Positions 53,350-64,000 of a stretch of 64,000 nt of DNA are shown here, one piece after another. The stretch's first letter is position 1. Each line of letters begins with the position of its first letter. The notes beneath the pieces are model-generated. The model searched no databases. It was given only the letters and a program-made list of their open reading frames with translations, and was not told the DNA's origin. Source of the stretch: Perkinsus olseni (taxonomy: Eukaryota; Perkinsozoa; Perkinsida; Perkinsidae). A program made the position numbers and the translations under genes. Location: assembly GCA_013115135.1 (NCBI GenBank), contig JABANP010000084.1, forward strand, positions 1 to 64,000, in the 5' to 3' direction.

Positions 53350-54385
53350 CTAGGCCTTCGGGTTTAGGTGATGGTCGCCCGAAGGGCGACCTGAGTCGGG
53401 TTTCGGGCTGACGGGGGTTACGGTCAGTACCCACTAGGTCTTTTTCTCTTTAGTTTTTCTCCTTCTTTAGATTTTCGCCCTCTTGCTTAGATTTTCGCCC
53501 TTTCGCTTAGATTTTCACCGTCTACCGAAATTCACAAGCCTTCTGGCTTAAGTAAAGGTGAGTCCGAGCCGCCTTCTTCGATCCAATATCTGAGCGAAAT
53601 TGATTCGAAGCTCGCTTCGTCAAGCTCGACAGCTGTTCCTCCTAGCCCTCGTGAGGACTCAGTTCTCAACAACTGTCTTCATCTTCGCCGAGTAATCTTC
53701 AAAGCAAGGCCTAGCGAGCTTCGAGGTTTGTTCTCGCCTAGGATGGGCGGCCTGGGTTGGCGAGTACTGATTTTTGCAGGGCAGCACTTGTCTTTGCTGC
53801 AGCTATACCTGCCGCTTGGAATCGGCCAAGGGAATTCTATGAGGACGCTCAGGAAACAACATTCTCAACCCTTTAGTACCGGTACCCCACCGATTCGCGT
53901 GTCAGAATCATTTCCACGGTCAATTTCAAGTCTCAGAATGAGTTTTTTAACATACTCGGCAGATTCGGTATCGTAGATGCCCTGCCCGAGCGCCAGTTGA
54001 CGGTCTCAGGGTCGTAATTTACGCGTTAAACTCATTACGTGCAGCGTCCATGAAAGTCGGAGGTCGTTCGAACGAACCGATTCTGAAACTCAGAATCGAT
54101 TTTGGACCCGCATTTTACGTGTGAAAATCAATTCCAAAATCGACTTCAAATTCCAAAATAATTTTACTAAGCGAAGGGTCGGGAGGGAGGTGTATTGAAC
54201 ACCCTCGACGAATCGAAGACTCCCAGCCGCTGTATTCACTGAGATCAACCTCTCAACGACCTCGCAACCGAACGCTAGTGTCCCTCTGTGAAACTAGCTT
54301 GAATGACTCTCGCTGGTAAGGGGCGTCAAGTACCGCTGGTACGACTTATCATTTCAAAAGGTTTACTTTTCCCCACTCCCTCACC
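53350..54385. other. Repeat-bearing spacer
   Basis: At 53455-53530 'tagattttcgccct' recurs three to four times at about 20-nt spacing. At 53890-53950 and 54075-54165 there are GAATC-type elements ('ccgattctgaaactcagaat', 'gaaaatcaattccaaaatcg'). No gene supported. Confidence 0.5.
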
Positions 54386-55458
54386 ATGCCCGCCAACCTT
54401 GTCGTAGTTGAATACGAGGATGTAACTTGTCCGGAGGCCAACCTCAGCGAGGCTGTCTACAAAGCCTTCGGGCCTAACGGTATCGGCGCCATCGGTATCA
54501 GGGGCGTGCCCAACTGGGAGAAGCTCTGGCGCTCGGTCCTTCCGCTGTCCCATACGTTGGCTACTTTACCGCAGGAGAAGCTGAAGGCTCTCGAGCACGA
54601 GCCTAGCATGTACAACGTCGGCTGGTCACATGGCAAGGAGAAGCTCGGCGATAAGCCTGACTTTGCCAAGGGCAGCTTCTACTTCAACCCTCTCACTGAT
54701 GACCCTTCTCCCGAACTCCGGGAGGCCTTCCCCTGGGCTGTGCCAGAGAACGTGTGGCCGTCTGAGACGGACGTCCCCGGTATGAGGGAGAAGTGTCGAG
54801 CGCTTGGAGCCATCATGTACGAGATGGCCAAGGCCTTGTCTCGCCATGTGGATCTCCTCGCTTCTTCACGAGTTGAGAACTACGCCCCCGACACCCTGTA
54901 CAAGGAGATGTCGAAGACCCAGAAGGCCAAGGGAAGGTTGCTTTACTACTATCCCACTGAGTCCAAGGCTGAGGACGCCTGGATCGGCTGGCATAACGAC
55001 TCTGGCTTCCTCACCTGCTTGACGCCCGACATTTACGTCAAGCATGATACTGGTGAGTTGGTGGCAAACCCCGACCCCCTCAACGCCGGCCTGTGGGTGG
55101 CCGATCGCAACAGTGTGTCGTCGAAGGTTACCATTCCCGATGATATTATGGTCATTCAGTGCGGCGAGTGTCTGCAGATCATCACCGGCGGTCTCCTAGT
55201 CGCCACCCCTCACTGCGTCCGAGGCGCCGCTGACCCCAACATCGCCAGAATCAGCTGTCCTTGCTTCGTGGACACCTCCCCAACTTCCAGCTCAGCATGC
55301 CCACGGGTTGTACGAGGGATGAAGTTTTCCGCAACACCATCGCCCAGAAGGTTCCGCCTCTTGATCAGAGATGGACCAAAAACGGAGTTAATTTTGCCGA
55401 GTTTTTGGGCGACACGTTCAAGAGCTATTACGAATGGAATATTAAACAGTCCAGTTAG
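54386..55458 (+). CDS. 2-oxoglutarate/Fe(II)-dependent oxygenase, isopenicillin-N-synthase-like
   Basis: Intronless. 'MPANLVVVEYEDVTCPEANL' starts the fold. The iron-binding H-x-D lies in 'DAWIGWHNDSGFLTCLTPDI', and the distal His in 'GGLLVATPHCVRGA', followed by an Arg-containing 'NIARISCPCFVD' in the place of the oxoglutarate-binding R-x-S. The downstream sequence 'LPNFQLSMPTGCTRDEVFRN' and 'VNFAEFLGDTFKSYYEWN' is the natural C terminus but sits one frame over: a one-base loss near 55274-55281 explains it, and the true stop is then at 55456-55458 rather than 55474. Substrate unknown; relatives hydroxylate or desaturate small molecules. Confidence 0.85.
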
Positions 55459-55578
55459 TCCCTTTTATTTTTGATATCAATACCGTCTCTTCCCCAAATC
55501 GTAGTTGAGTTCGCAGTGGTGAGATCACGACGTTTGCAACGGGTCTCGGCAGATTGAAAATTTCTCATTCTCTGATTA

Positions 55579-56791
55579 TTGCATATGATGCCTGTTAACA
55601 ACGATGATGTCATAGGAAAGCCGGCTGGATATTCGCCTCCTCCTCCTGCTGGGTCGGCTCCGAGTACGACAACCTCCCCTGCTGCGTCGTCCGCTACAGG
55701 GCTGCTGCTGTTGCCAGTGGAAAGCAGACAGGCCGCTGGGCAGGAGGAGAACAGCGGGTTGCTGCCGATCGTGTCCAGAACGTCACAGGAGTATCTCAAG
55801 CTTGCAAGTAGTGCTCATGGGGGTCGGCAAGGAGGGTTTTCGAAGTTGATTATCTCCTCTCTCGCCACTGTCTTCCCGGCTTGGTGGTAACCCTTGCTGT
55901 GTCTTCCCTATCATCAACATCCTGTACCGCCTCGCTACCTTCTGCATAGTCACTCTCATCGTCTCCATTTCAGTTGAGTCACACGAGGGTTCCGGCGGCT
56001 CCACAATAGCGGGTTCCGAAGCCGACGAGGACGAAGAGGAGGAGGCGATGATCGCCTCTCTCTGCTATGATGCTCCCGGCGAGAAGACGGCTCGAGGGGC
56101 CTCCAAGTTCCTCCTCGGTTTGCCTCAAAACTTCATGGCCGCCTCCACCGAAGATTCCGACGTCGAGTCGCCGGGAGGAGAAAGGCCGAAAGACTGTGCG
56201 GTTCGGTTGTGGATCTCCGGGCTCGGTGATGGTGAAGAACGACTCTTCGGGCGAGCTGTCCAAGCGGACGGCGAGTCTCCTGCGGAGGTATCGGTCGTCT
56301 TCCGTCATCACTGTCGTTCATGTGTACGATGGTGTTGAGTATGATGGCGAAGAGGAAGTCGAGTCCGATGATGGCTTTGACGAGGCCATGTTCCTCAATG
56401 ACGCCGATGATGACGATTCCTGTTCTGAGAAGGAGAGGAGGAAGAGGAGGCACCGAAGCCGCCGGTGCTCCTCCGTCGTGCTCAGTCAGCGCCCGCTAAC
56501 GTCCTCCTGCCTCGCAGCCGCATGGCCTCTGATGGCGATGTGATAGCAGCGTTGTTGTCACCTATACGACGGTCCACCCCATGCGATCCATCATCGCCTT
56601 GCCTGACCCTCACCTGTGGTGTCGACAAGAGCGCGCCCTCTGGCCGACGTCATTCCGTTGGGGAGGTCATCCGTGGCTGTAATGGTGATCGGAAACGGAA
56701 CCCCTTCCTGATGGCCACGCTGGAGCCGAGCGGATCGACCTGCTGGAGACGTCATCACATCGCTTGCGCAGTGCATTCCTAAGAATGAGTT
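55579..56791 (+). CDS. Acidic membrane-anchored protein, several frame breaks
   Basis: Segments in order, each convincing alone: 'PVNNDDVIGKPAGYSPPPPA' (Pro/Ala-rich), 'RTSQEYLKLASSAHGGRQGG', a membrane helix 'FPIINILYRLATFCIVTLIV' (residues from about 55895), an acidic stretch 'GSEADEDEEEEAMIASLCYD', 'VRFGCGSPGSVMVKNDSSGE', 'YDGEEEVESDDGFDEAMFLN' with Arg/Lys runs, and 'RMASDGDVIAALLSPIRRST'. They lie in different frames with no good introns at about 55885, 56200 and 56470, so indels are likely. No family recognised. Confidence 0.45.
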
Positions 56792-56819
56792 CTTCTTGCA
56801 TGATACCATCATCATGTTG

Positions 56820-57840
56820 TTTAGTCCTCCTTATTTAGCCTATCGCCAGCATTTTATCCGACTGGCTTGTTCTGTTCCATACCTAATTTTTCGCAACTTA
56901 TCACCACTTCCCATGCCGCTCAACGACGCCCACTTGTCAGAGCGATTCCTGGCAGTGACTGTCGACGGTATCTAGTGTTGCGGTATTGCGGAAAGTGTAT
57001 ATAATGATAATTACAGTAACGCTCTCGCCTCCTTATTTGTGTTATATTTGTGAACGCTTCAGCCAGTGGATGTCCCCCCTTCCCACTGGCCACCATCACC
57101 ACCCAGAGTTGCTGTCGGCTGCCTCTCACCCACTAAGGGGCCTCTGTATTAATAGTCATCATGGTCGTCAGTCTTTCGATCATCATCATCATCACTGTCC
57201 TTGCCTTTAGCTCCAGCACGATCACCAAGGGGCCGCTACTACCCTTCTCAAAGCCACAGGTGTCCCGAGCTGGCATGAGTCTGTGCTTAGCTGAAGGCCT
57301 CTCTTGTATACGACGATTCTTTCAACTGAGACGTCGAAGGTGGCGACTATTCACAATTACATTAGTCGTCACTTCCGCCGTCCGCTGGTTGCTTTTCGTC
57401 CCCTCACGTCCTCATTGTTATCTGTTTAGAGTCGTAGTATTAGTAGCCGCCTGCTCTTACTGTATTGCCATAATAACAGCGGCGGCGAGTTGCCATATCG
57501 ACTGGTGTGTTGCAGCGTCGTCGGGCGCAAACCCTTTCACTGTAGGATAACCTCGCCATTAACGAAGCTAAGCCCACCGCTGTTGATAAATCCCGACTAG
57601 TGTTCGGAAAAACACTACTAGTTTGTGCTTGTTTGCGATTGAAGCAGGGTCCTCACATGAGAAGATGACGCTTGTTCTGCCTTCCGTCTGTATGTTTAGT
57701 ATTAGACGAAGGAAGCCTGCTGGTGATGATGACGATTGTTGTTCTGAACTCGAAGTAGCGTTCGTGATATCAGCAGTAAACCGCGATGATTGTCTTTCCG
57801 CCGCTGACCAGTTGATATCGCGAAGATGAGGTTTCTCAGC
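56820..57840. other. Spacer with a hydrophobic open frame
   Basis: A 129-codon plus-strand frame at 57161-57550 begins 'MVVSLSIIIIITVLAFSSST' and has further hydrophobic runs, but the N terminus comes from an ATC-repeat ('atcatcatcatcatc') and there is no other support. Inverted 'actagtgtt...aacactactagt' words lie near 57597-57620. Confidence 0.3.
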
Positions 57841-58167
57841 ATCCCTGTCTTGTTGTTAATTTCCAACCTGCGGCAGTGCGGAGTAGCAGGAGGGGTCGGA
57901 TGGCTCTCCTTTCGACAGCGCTCCTCTTGACGACCGGACTCGGCCGAACGCCTGATGAGTACTGGGGCAAGGTCCATGTAGGCCGCCCTCGATGGTCGGA
58001 CTGACTGGACAGTACCGTTCTCGAAGGTGCAATCTTATCCCGAAAATTGGAGGCAGCCCGAGGTCCCTGCTGACCACCGAGCTGAGGGTGCTGAGGATAA
58101 CAATCCCATAGACCAACCAGTGGGCCCTCTTGAGTGTCATCTCACAGTCTCTCTCGTTCCCAGATAC

Positions 58168-59333
58168 ACGAGGCGTGCCGGGCAGGGGATCTCGAACGAA
58201 TTAAACTGCTCGTGAAGGCCGGCGCCCGGATCGATGCCCCTGGTAGGGAGCCAGGGTTGTCGCTGTGAAGTCGCCCGTTCGTCAGGCCGGGATTTCGAGT
58301 CGTGCGTTTTCAGAGCGGCTGGTCAGGGACAGATGGAGACGCTCGAGTGGCTCATGCGTCGAGGGGCGAACGCGACGTGAGTCGCAGCCTGTTGAGCTAA
58401 CACTTCATAGCCGCTGTTATGCAGCACCCGTTCTCGAAGCGGATACAGCGCCCTGGACGCCGCTGCTCGGAACGGCCACTTCCAGGTCGTATCTTTTTTG
58501 ATAACACAAGCAGGCTTTGACCCCAACCAGCTGCATGAAATTGACGGGTATGTCCACCAGCCGTGGTTCCCCTGATGGATTCCCTTCAGTAGATACAGCA
58601 GCCTCCATCGGGCCTGCTGGGGGAAGACCGACAACCATCAGCTCACCGTGAGGGCCGCCCACAGTAAAGTAGAACCACCGATTCAGGTGCGCACGATGGT
58701 GAAGGACTACGGCGGAGACCCCCTCGCGCCGTCGGGGAATGGATACCACTGCTACCAGATGACTCCCAATAAAAAGACACGTAAGGTTCCAGGTGACCGA
58801 ACTCACCTTCCTGCGCTCAGGTGCGAGCAGATGTTGCACAAGATTGACTGTTCCGCTCCGAATGTTCTTTTTGTGTGTGTATGTTCAAAGGCCAACGCCG
58901 ACAGTACGGCTTCGTTGAACTACCACTTCCGATGTACCTTTTTGAGGGAGATTAGTTCAGCGACTAAACAGGGTTAACTTCAGCCTGTTGGATAGGCTCT
59001 CTTCATCGAGCCTAATAAGAATAGGTTCTTGTTGTCGTTATAGCTCATGAACGAGAGTCGTTCAACGACTCTTGTTGAGTTATCCAAACGTCAGGTAAAG
59101 TGGATTCGCAAGTGGCTCCGAAGCAAAGGCTTGAGTGTGCCCGACCTGAAGGACCTCAAACAAACTCAGCAACAGAGGGACGCGGAGGAGAAGAGGAGAG
59201 AAGGTACCCATTAGACACCCAACAAAGACTAGATCTCGGCGGCTTGGCAGAGTTGGGCGTTGCGAGTGATGAGAAGGCCGAAGAAGCGCTGGACGGTTAC
59301 GTCGCGGGAGTACCGACGAGGTCCGAGCTCTGA
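58168..59333 (+). CDS. Ankyrin-repeat protein (5' end uncertain)
   Basis: Exons on the plus strand: 'IHEACRAGDLERIKLLVKAG' (ankyrin helix pair), 'AAGQGQMETLEWLMRRGANA' after an acceptor near 58312, 'GYSALDAAARNGHFQVVSFL' after one near 58410, 'YSSLHRACWGKTDNHQL' near 58590, 'VKDYGGDPLAPSGNGYHCYQ' near 58697, and a C-terminal 'WIRKWLRSKGLSVPDLKDLK' with a charged tail ending at 59331-59333. Each repeat begins a new exon. The first exon(s) should lie between 57830 and 58168 but I could not fix them; an ATG at 57828 opens a hydrophobic leader. Four or five ankyrin repeats in all. Confidence 0.6.
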
Positions 59334-59739
59334 TGTCTATGGCATCCGTTGTTTATGGCAATGCAACGGTTGTGTTAGTGAGTTAGAGCAAATCTTCGTC
59401 AACGCCAGCCACATACAAAGATTCAAACCCAACAGTTTATCGGGAGTTGACGAAAAGTTGGTATGTGTTGTCATTTGACAAGCTTAGTTTTACTTGGGGA
59501 ACACAAGAATCCGCTAGGGGGCAGCAGAAACGGAAATGACCGCGGAAATGCAACACAGTATAAAAAAATGTAAACACGCGAAAACCATCAGAGGCTTCCT
59601 CTCGACCGCAAGTACGCTTCCGCATACGGTCGCCAATAGTCGGTAGTCCTCACACGGAGACCGAAGGCCAACGCTAGGGAACGTATCATCACACTGCACC
59701 TACACGACGAAGGAGTGGTGATTTGGTGAAAAGGTGGTA

Positions 59740-62320
59740 CTAGAGGGACCTGCAGACCATCACTGCGTCCTGGGAAATCGACACAGCTGGGTCACGCTTC
59801 TCCATCTCCTCTAAGAACTGATGAATGTTCATACCTGGGAGGTGGGTCGAGTAAAACTCGGGAGACGCTACCGACCTTCGGGGATGACATCAGGCGAGGT
59901 GTCCCTGTCCAGCCAGAATGCTATCAAACGACGGGCTATCTCGGGGTCATTGTACTTGTGACGGTACCCAGTGGCGAAAAGGATCTGACGCGCCCAGATG
60001 GCCGGGTCGAAACCTTCGCCGCACCTTCATCGTAGTCTCGTCGTCATGCTCATTCAACGCTATCGCGAGACGTGCCATATGCTCTCGAAAGGACGGGTCC
60101 AAACGCTTCACCTGCGGAGGAAGCGCATAGCGTGAAGGGGCGGCGAGGCCGGGTTTGCCTGTCCGAAGTCGATGAGGCCCAGGCGACCATCGGGCATGAG
60201 GAGGATGTTGCCCGGGTGCGGATCGCCATTGAAGGTGCCGTGGGTGAACACCTGACGAGGGTCGAACGAGAATGATACTAACAGGCGAGAGCAGACCGTA
60301 CTTGTTCGCCGTGGACCTTCATGACGGTCGCGAGAAGGTCAGCAGTATTGGGTGGGAGGGCTGTGAGGCCCCAGTGGCCGACGGTCCCTGAGGGGGAGAG
60401 ACGCTACGAAAACTGAGGCCACCGACGTAACGGAGGAAGACGATCGGGCGTAGTCGAACTGCAGTCCTCGGTTGATGGTTCGCTGACGAAAGAATCGATG
60501 GGCAGTATCCCACCCCACCAAAAGAGCAAACGTAAGCAGCGGCGCGTAGGGCGTCCAGAGATCGGACGAGGGCCTTGCGGAGGGTCTGCTTGTAGGCCTC
60601 GGCCGTAGTGTGGGACAGGTCTGAGTGCATCAACATGCACGGACCAAGACCATCCCAGGGGAGGTACTTTTCCTCCGCCGCAGCCGTTCAACATGCTCGC
60701 GTTCAAGCTCTTCCACTGGCCGGCCTTGCCGGGCAGCCTCCTGGCGGAGGAAGTCCATCAGCCCATCGAGAAGCTTCGTCCCGCCTGCGGACAGTCCAGC
60801 TGGGCGTACGGGAAGGCCGCATTGATCACCTCTGAGGTACTCCATCACCAGCACTCTCTTCGTACACAGGTTTAGGTGAGATTTTGGTATGACCACCCTG
60901 CCCGGACCATCACAAGGCGCAGCAGCCGTCAGAATCAACCTACTTGTGTCCCCAGTGGGGCATGATCTTCTCTCGTATTTCTTCCATATTCTCAGCTTCG
61001 AGTCGATAGTCAAACTCCGTTAAAAACTGGCTTTCGATCTCGTCCAGGGGTTGAACCTGCGACCATGGCCCCCTTCTGCTCGACCCGCTCGACCTGACCC
61101 ACCAACTGCGGCAAAGCCATTTTACAAAATGCCCGGCAGGAGGACAGGTCCGCTCTGAATTGCTCCTCTATATTCTCTGGTTGCACCTTCGACAAGGGTG
61201 ATGATTGCAGTGGAAGGCAGGGCTGCTGCTGACCTTAATAGCCACTTCATGGCCACCGTACTCCTCGCGAAGGACGCCTCGGTAACACTGGCCTATGCTG
61301 GCGCTTCCCACTGGATGAGGGTCGACCAATTGGAAGATCTCTGACAAGTCTGTGATGCCGAGTTCGTGCTTTATCACCTGAGCACTGCAGCGCTCTTGCG
61401 TGAGAGAGCGTGGAAAGCTCAAGGGCGAGGGTGTGCGCGAGTTTATAGTCCAACGCCTACGGTTGTTCCGGCTTAGTCAGACTCGAAGCCGATGTTATCG
61501 GTTGGGGGCTCTCTGTAGCGTTGAAATGCAGTGCAATGAGACAGTTCGTGAAGAAACTCGTCACAATGCAATAAAGCAATGCACATGGGTCGATAGAAGA
61601 CGGAAAACCCCGCGATGATCAGACTGGGGTCTATCAGAAGCCGAAGGGAGGCACGAGGAGGGTCTGCCCACCTGCTCAGCCTCCGCGAAGGTCATCACCA
61701 CCGGGGCCTGGTCCTGCATCTTTCGGCACCACCTCGAGAGAAGACAGAATTAGTCTGGCAGGAGAAGGAGAGCGATAGTTTTACTCCAAGTATTGCTTTG
61801 GCAAGAACTCATCCCGCAAGCTCATCATTTGGCTGGCCTTCAGGTAGAAGCCCCGGAAGCGCTACAGTGGCGTTGCGGACCACAGGGCTGTACTTCTCGT
61901 GGAGGGACTCATACAAAAGACTCGCCTGGTCTGGGCTGGGCCGGATCGACTTCGGAGAGGACTCAGCGTACCTCGAGAGGGAGTGTGCTGTGATAGTAGC
62001 AGCAGCTCGACCTCACCATTCTACGGCCTTATACGCTGCAAAGGCTGGTAAGGCGGTCGACCAGAAGGTGAGGGAACGCCGAAAACCGTCACGGTCCTGC
62101 CTGTCCACTCGGTGCCAGGCCACGGCAGGGACGGCTCCTGAGGGGACAACGACTGGGCCACAGCGGAGTAGGGAGTGACGGTACCTAGGCCGCCTACTGT
62201 CATGAGGAGAGGCAGATATCGAGCCCCGGTAGAACCGAAGCTTGCGGCCATAAGAAACAGCCGTTACTGAGTCACGAGCCCGCATAGTCCAAGGCGCGAG
62301 AGAGCGCGACATCGATCATC
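59740..62320 (-). CDS. ABC1/ADCK (COQ8/UbiB) atypical kinase
   Basis: Reading from high to low coordinates: 'YSPVVRNATVALRGFYLKAS' followed by 'QMMSLRDEFLPKQYL' (the K-x-G-Q region, here K-A-S-Q), 'CSAQVIKHELGITDLSEIFQ', the Ala-rich loop 'DPHPVGSASIGQCYRGVLRE', the nucleotide-binding Lys in 'HEVAIKV', 'KVQPENIEEQFRADLSSC', 'LCTKRVLVMEYLRG', 'VFTHGTFNGDPHPGNILLMP' with the catalytic Asp, and 'DGRLGLIDFGQANPASP' with the metal-binding D-F-G. It ends 'ISQDAVMVCRSL' at 59740-59742. The family supports ubiquinone biosynthesis in mitochondria or lipid homeostasis in plastids. Gly to Ser in K-x-G-Q is unusual. Start and N-terminal exons (above 61,900) are uncertain. One intron holds dispersed repeat copy D. 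Confidence 0.82.
61421..61560 (+). repeat. Dispersed ~160-bp repeat, copy D (intronic, antisense to gene)
   Basis: Starts 'aagggcgagggtgtgcgcga', includes 'gaagccgatgttatcggttg' and stops at 'agttcgtgaagaaac', so the last 25 bp of the consensus are missing. It lies between the exons coding 'CSAQVIKHELG' and the K-x-G-Q region of the ABC1 kinase. Confidence 0.9.
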
Positions 62321-62663
62321 TTGTCTCACTCGTTCCGGAGGACCCCGTCAAAAATTGAACTCGAAACACAGGCAACTCGGGGGGCTGTGGAAATGGTACA
62401 AATGGTTGGGCAGCTGTGAGATTGTTGGCCCCGAGGGCAGTTGATTGGGGGCCATCACCTTGCACGACCAGCTCGATTGAGCCGCGGCATAGCTTGGTAG
62501 ATGGTAAACAGCGGACGAGGATATCTGAGACAGGACACTGTGGGTGAGGATGAGGAGGGGCAGAGCAGCTATGGAAGCTGAGGCCAGGGTGGCGCCAAAG
62601 AACGATCAGTGCAGTTTAATACACGATCTCAATGACCAACAGGGGGGGAGGGGCGCCTACGAC

Positions 62664-64000
62664 TTACTCTCGATCTGACCGGGCGTCGGTGAGGAGCTCC
62701 TTCATCAACACCAGTTTACGCTCATCCATGAAGTGCTCTCGGACCAGCATGTACCTGATGGAGAGTGGCCCTCCTCCAAGACAGGTGTCGGAGGGCAGCC
62801 CACCAGATAGAATCGATGTCCATGTGGGCCCTGACGCAGTTCTGGATGACAGACAGGACGAACATGACGTCGAGGGAGTCGGGGCCGCCGGGCAGGTTGC
62901 ATTGCCACAAGGCTTCGATCACGTGCCGTATCTTTCACACCGAAATAGGTCGATCGATCGTCCACGAGGTCGAGCTTGCCTCATCCAGAGAGAAAAGATT
63001 CCTCGGCAGATCTGTCCATATCTGTTCAGCCAGCACCCGGTCACTTTCGAGAGGCTCGACCACGTCCTCCCGTCCCCTCAGGGTCGCATCGAACGTCTTC
63101 CTGCCCGCCCGAGACTGCGGAGGACCCCCCGCAATCGACGCTGCCGTAGCCGGCGCTGAGCTCGATCTCAACCCTCGAGGGACGTACAGAGGAGGGTTGT
63201 AGTGCAGGTACCTGCCAAGCATGTGGACTTGACAGTGGTGAGGGCCGGGGCCTACAGAGCCATGTGGACGAGCTGGTCTCTCTCCAGCAGCCAAGTCGCT
63301 AGGTCGGCAAAGGACTTCGCAGGGACGATCTCCTCGCAGCTCTCTCGGACCTGCATCAGCGGCTTGCCGTGGGAGAACTCGAACATGACCCGGGGTATCA
63401 TCTGAAGGTACATTGAGCAAGCTTCGACCTAAGATATCTTCTCACCTCCACTGAGTTGAACTTCACCTCAAAGTCGAGTAGGTCCTCTCGCGTAAGAGGC
63501 ATCGCACTTGGGTTCGGCACTAGTATCTGACCAACGCTCGCGTCCGAGCTCCCGCCAGGAATACCCCCTACCTGGGACTTCTGCAGAACCGGTATGACTC
63601 GGGCCTCTCCTCTCGATACCAAACCTTTCGCAATTCGCAGCACCGTACCTGGAGAATGATTAGCTAGAGGTGTCAGAAAGCCGCAGCAGTGCCGACCCTG
63701 CGGTATTTTCAAGGCGCGTGCCACATCCGCCAGGGACTTGGTTGAGGTGAGGGAGTCCAGCACGAGACGGGCTGTCTGGCTGTGGGCCGAGGAGGGGGCA
63801 GTAGGGCCAGTCGGACCACTGTACTGACTGTCGCTCGAGGGGACCACTGATGGGGCTCTGAAGGAGCAAATGGAGGTACTCGAGAGAGGAGGGGTGGTCC
63901 TACTGAGCGCCAGTGGTCGGCGACACGAGTGGGTAGTCGGCCTTGGCCTTCACGAGGAGTAGGGTCTTGTCCAGGGTGGCGTCCATCCCGCAGTTGCTGG
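62664..64000 (-). CDS. Large multi-exon protein, unidentified, continues past window end
   Basis: Exons splice well on the minus strand: 'DKTLLLVKAKADYPLVSPTT' at the edge, 'LTSTKSLADVARALKIPQ', 'GTVLRIAKGLVSRGEARVIP', 'MPLTREDLLDFEVKFNSVE', 'MIPRVMFEFSHGKPLMQVRE' with 'AKSFADLATWLLERDQLVHM', 'LHYNPPLYVPRG', 'FDATLRGREDVVEPLESDRV', 'IEALWQCNLPGGPDSLDVMF', and 'MLVREHFMDERKLVLMKELL' near the stop at 62664-62666. The mostly helical pattern with 'sladva.al' and 'aLwqc' units is reminiscent of the FAST/RAP-like gene at 27438, but this is weak. Introns are 43-50 nt. Frame changes near 62940 and 62820 are unresolved. Confidence 0.5.

Noticed and set aside
57161..57550. Membrane protein gene
   Set aside because: Hydrophobicity of the N terminus comes from an ATC trinucleotide run; no splice, homology or neighbour support, so kept only as a note.
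61030..61060. B-box-like 'GGTTCAACCCC' on the minus strand
   Set aside because: Lies in a coding exon of the ABC1 kinase and has no A box or cloverleaf.

Overview
The window is nuclear DNA of a protist and most resembles Perkinsus (Perkinsozoa, the sister lineage of dinoflagellates). The evidence is dense gene packing on both strands, very many tiny GT-AG introns (usually 43-60 nt, often gtgagt/gtaagg...cag|G), one confident eukaryotic tRNA with A and B boxes and a T-run terminator, recognisable eukaryotic genes, and families of secreted proteins with no obvious relatives. The genus is inferred from gene style, not from a database search. Exon models were assembled by hand from splice signals and reading frame.

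Layout. 1-2839 (-): retroelement whose gag and reverse-transcriptase frames are separated by one in-frame TGA. 3157-11491 (+): a 31-exon gene for a secreted protein of about 1,700 residues built from about 14 divergent copies of a two-cysteine, 'FA..WG' domain, with tRNA-Val inside one intron. 12768-14133 (+): small-GTPase-like protein. 14450-16263 (+): Pescadillo. 16453-18308 (-): RING-H2 protein overlapping a multi-spanning membrane protein. 19400-22050 (+): Mutator-like element with transposase and a Ulp1-like protease domain. 22358-23290: 930-bp (CTCA)n array. 23797-24955 (+): adenylate kinase. 25.2-26.7 kb: two poorly known genes. 27438-30791 (-): helical-repeat protein resembling mitochondrial FAST/RAP-type factors. 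32002-34341 (+): polyprenyl diphosphate synthase. 36691-38131 (-): SCO1. 39873-42814 (+): tandem pair of secreted-protein genes. 42881-44784 (-): RNF32-like double RING-H2/IQ protein. 45817-46551 (-): intronless secreted protein. 48081-49307 (-): ankyrin protein. 51489-53094 (-): succinyl-CoA synthetase beta. 54386-55458 (+): 2OG-Fe(II) oxygenase. 55579-56791 (+): acidic membrane protein. 58168-59333 (+): ankyrin protein. 59740-62320 (-): ABC1/COQ8-type kinase. 62664-64000 (-): large unidentified protein running off the edge.

How they fit together. Several genes act in mitochondria (SCO1, succinyl-CoA synthetase, ABC1/COQ8 kinase, a prenyl synthase that could supply the ubiquinone tail, and the FAST/RAP-like protein). 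At least four loci encode secreted proteins of unknown family. Between genes and inside introns lie dispersed repeats (one ~160-bp family with four copies), tRNA-like remnants and unusual perfect palindromes with a single central base.

Caution: many otherwise well-conserved genes from about 20 kb onward carry single-base frameshifts, some in G-runs. This points to assembly error, or less likely to recent decay or recoding.
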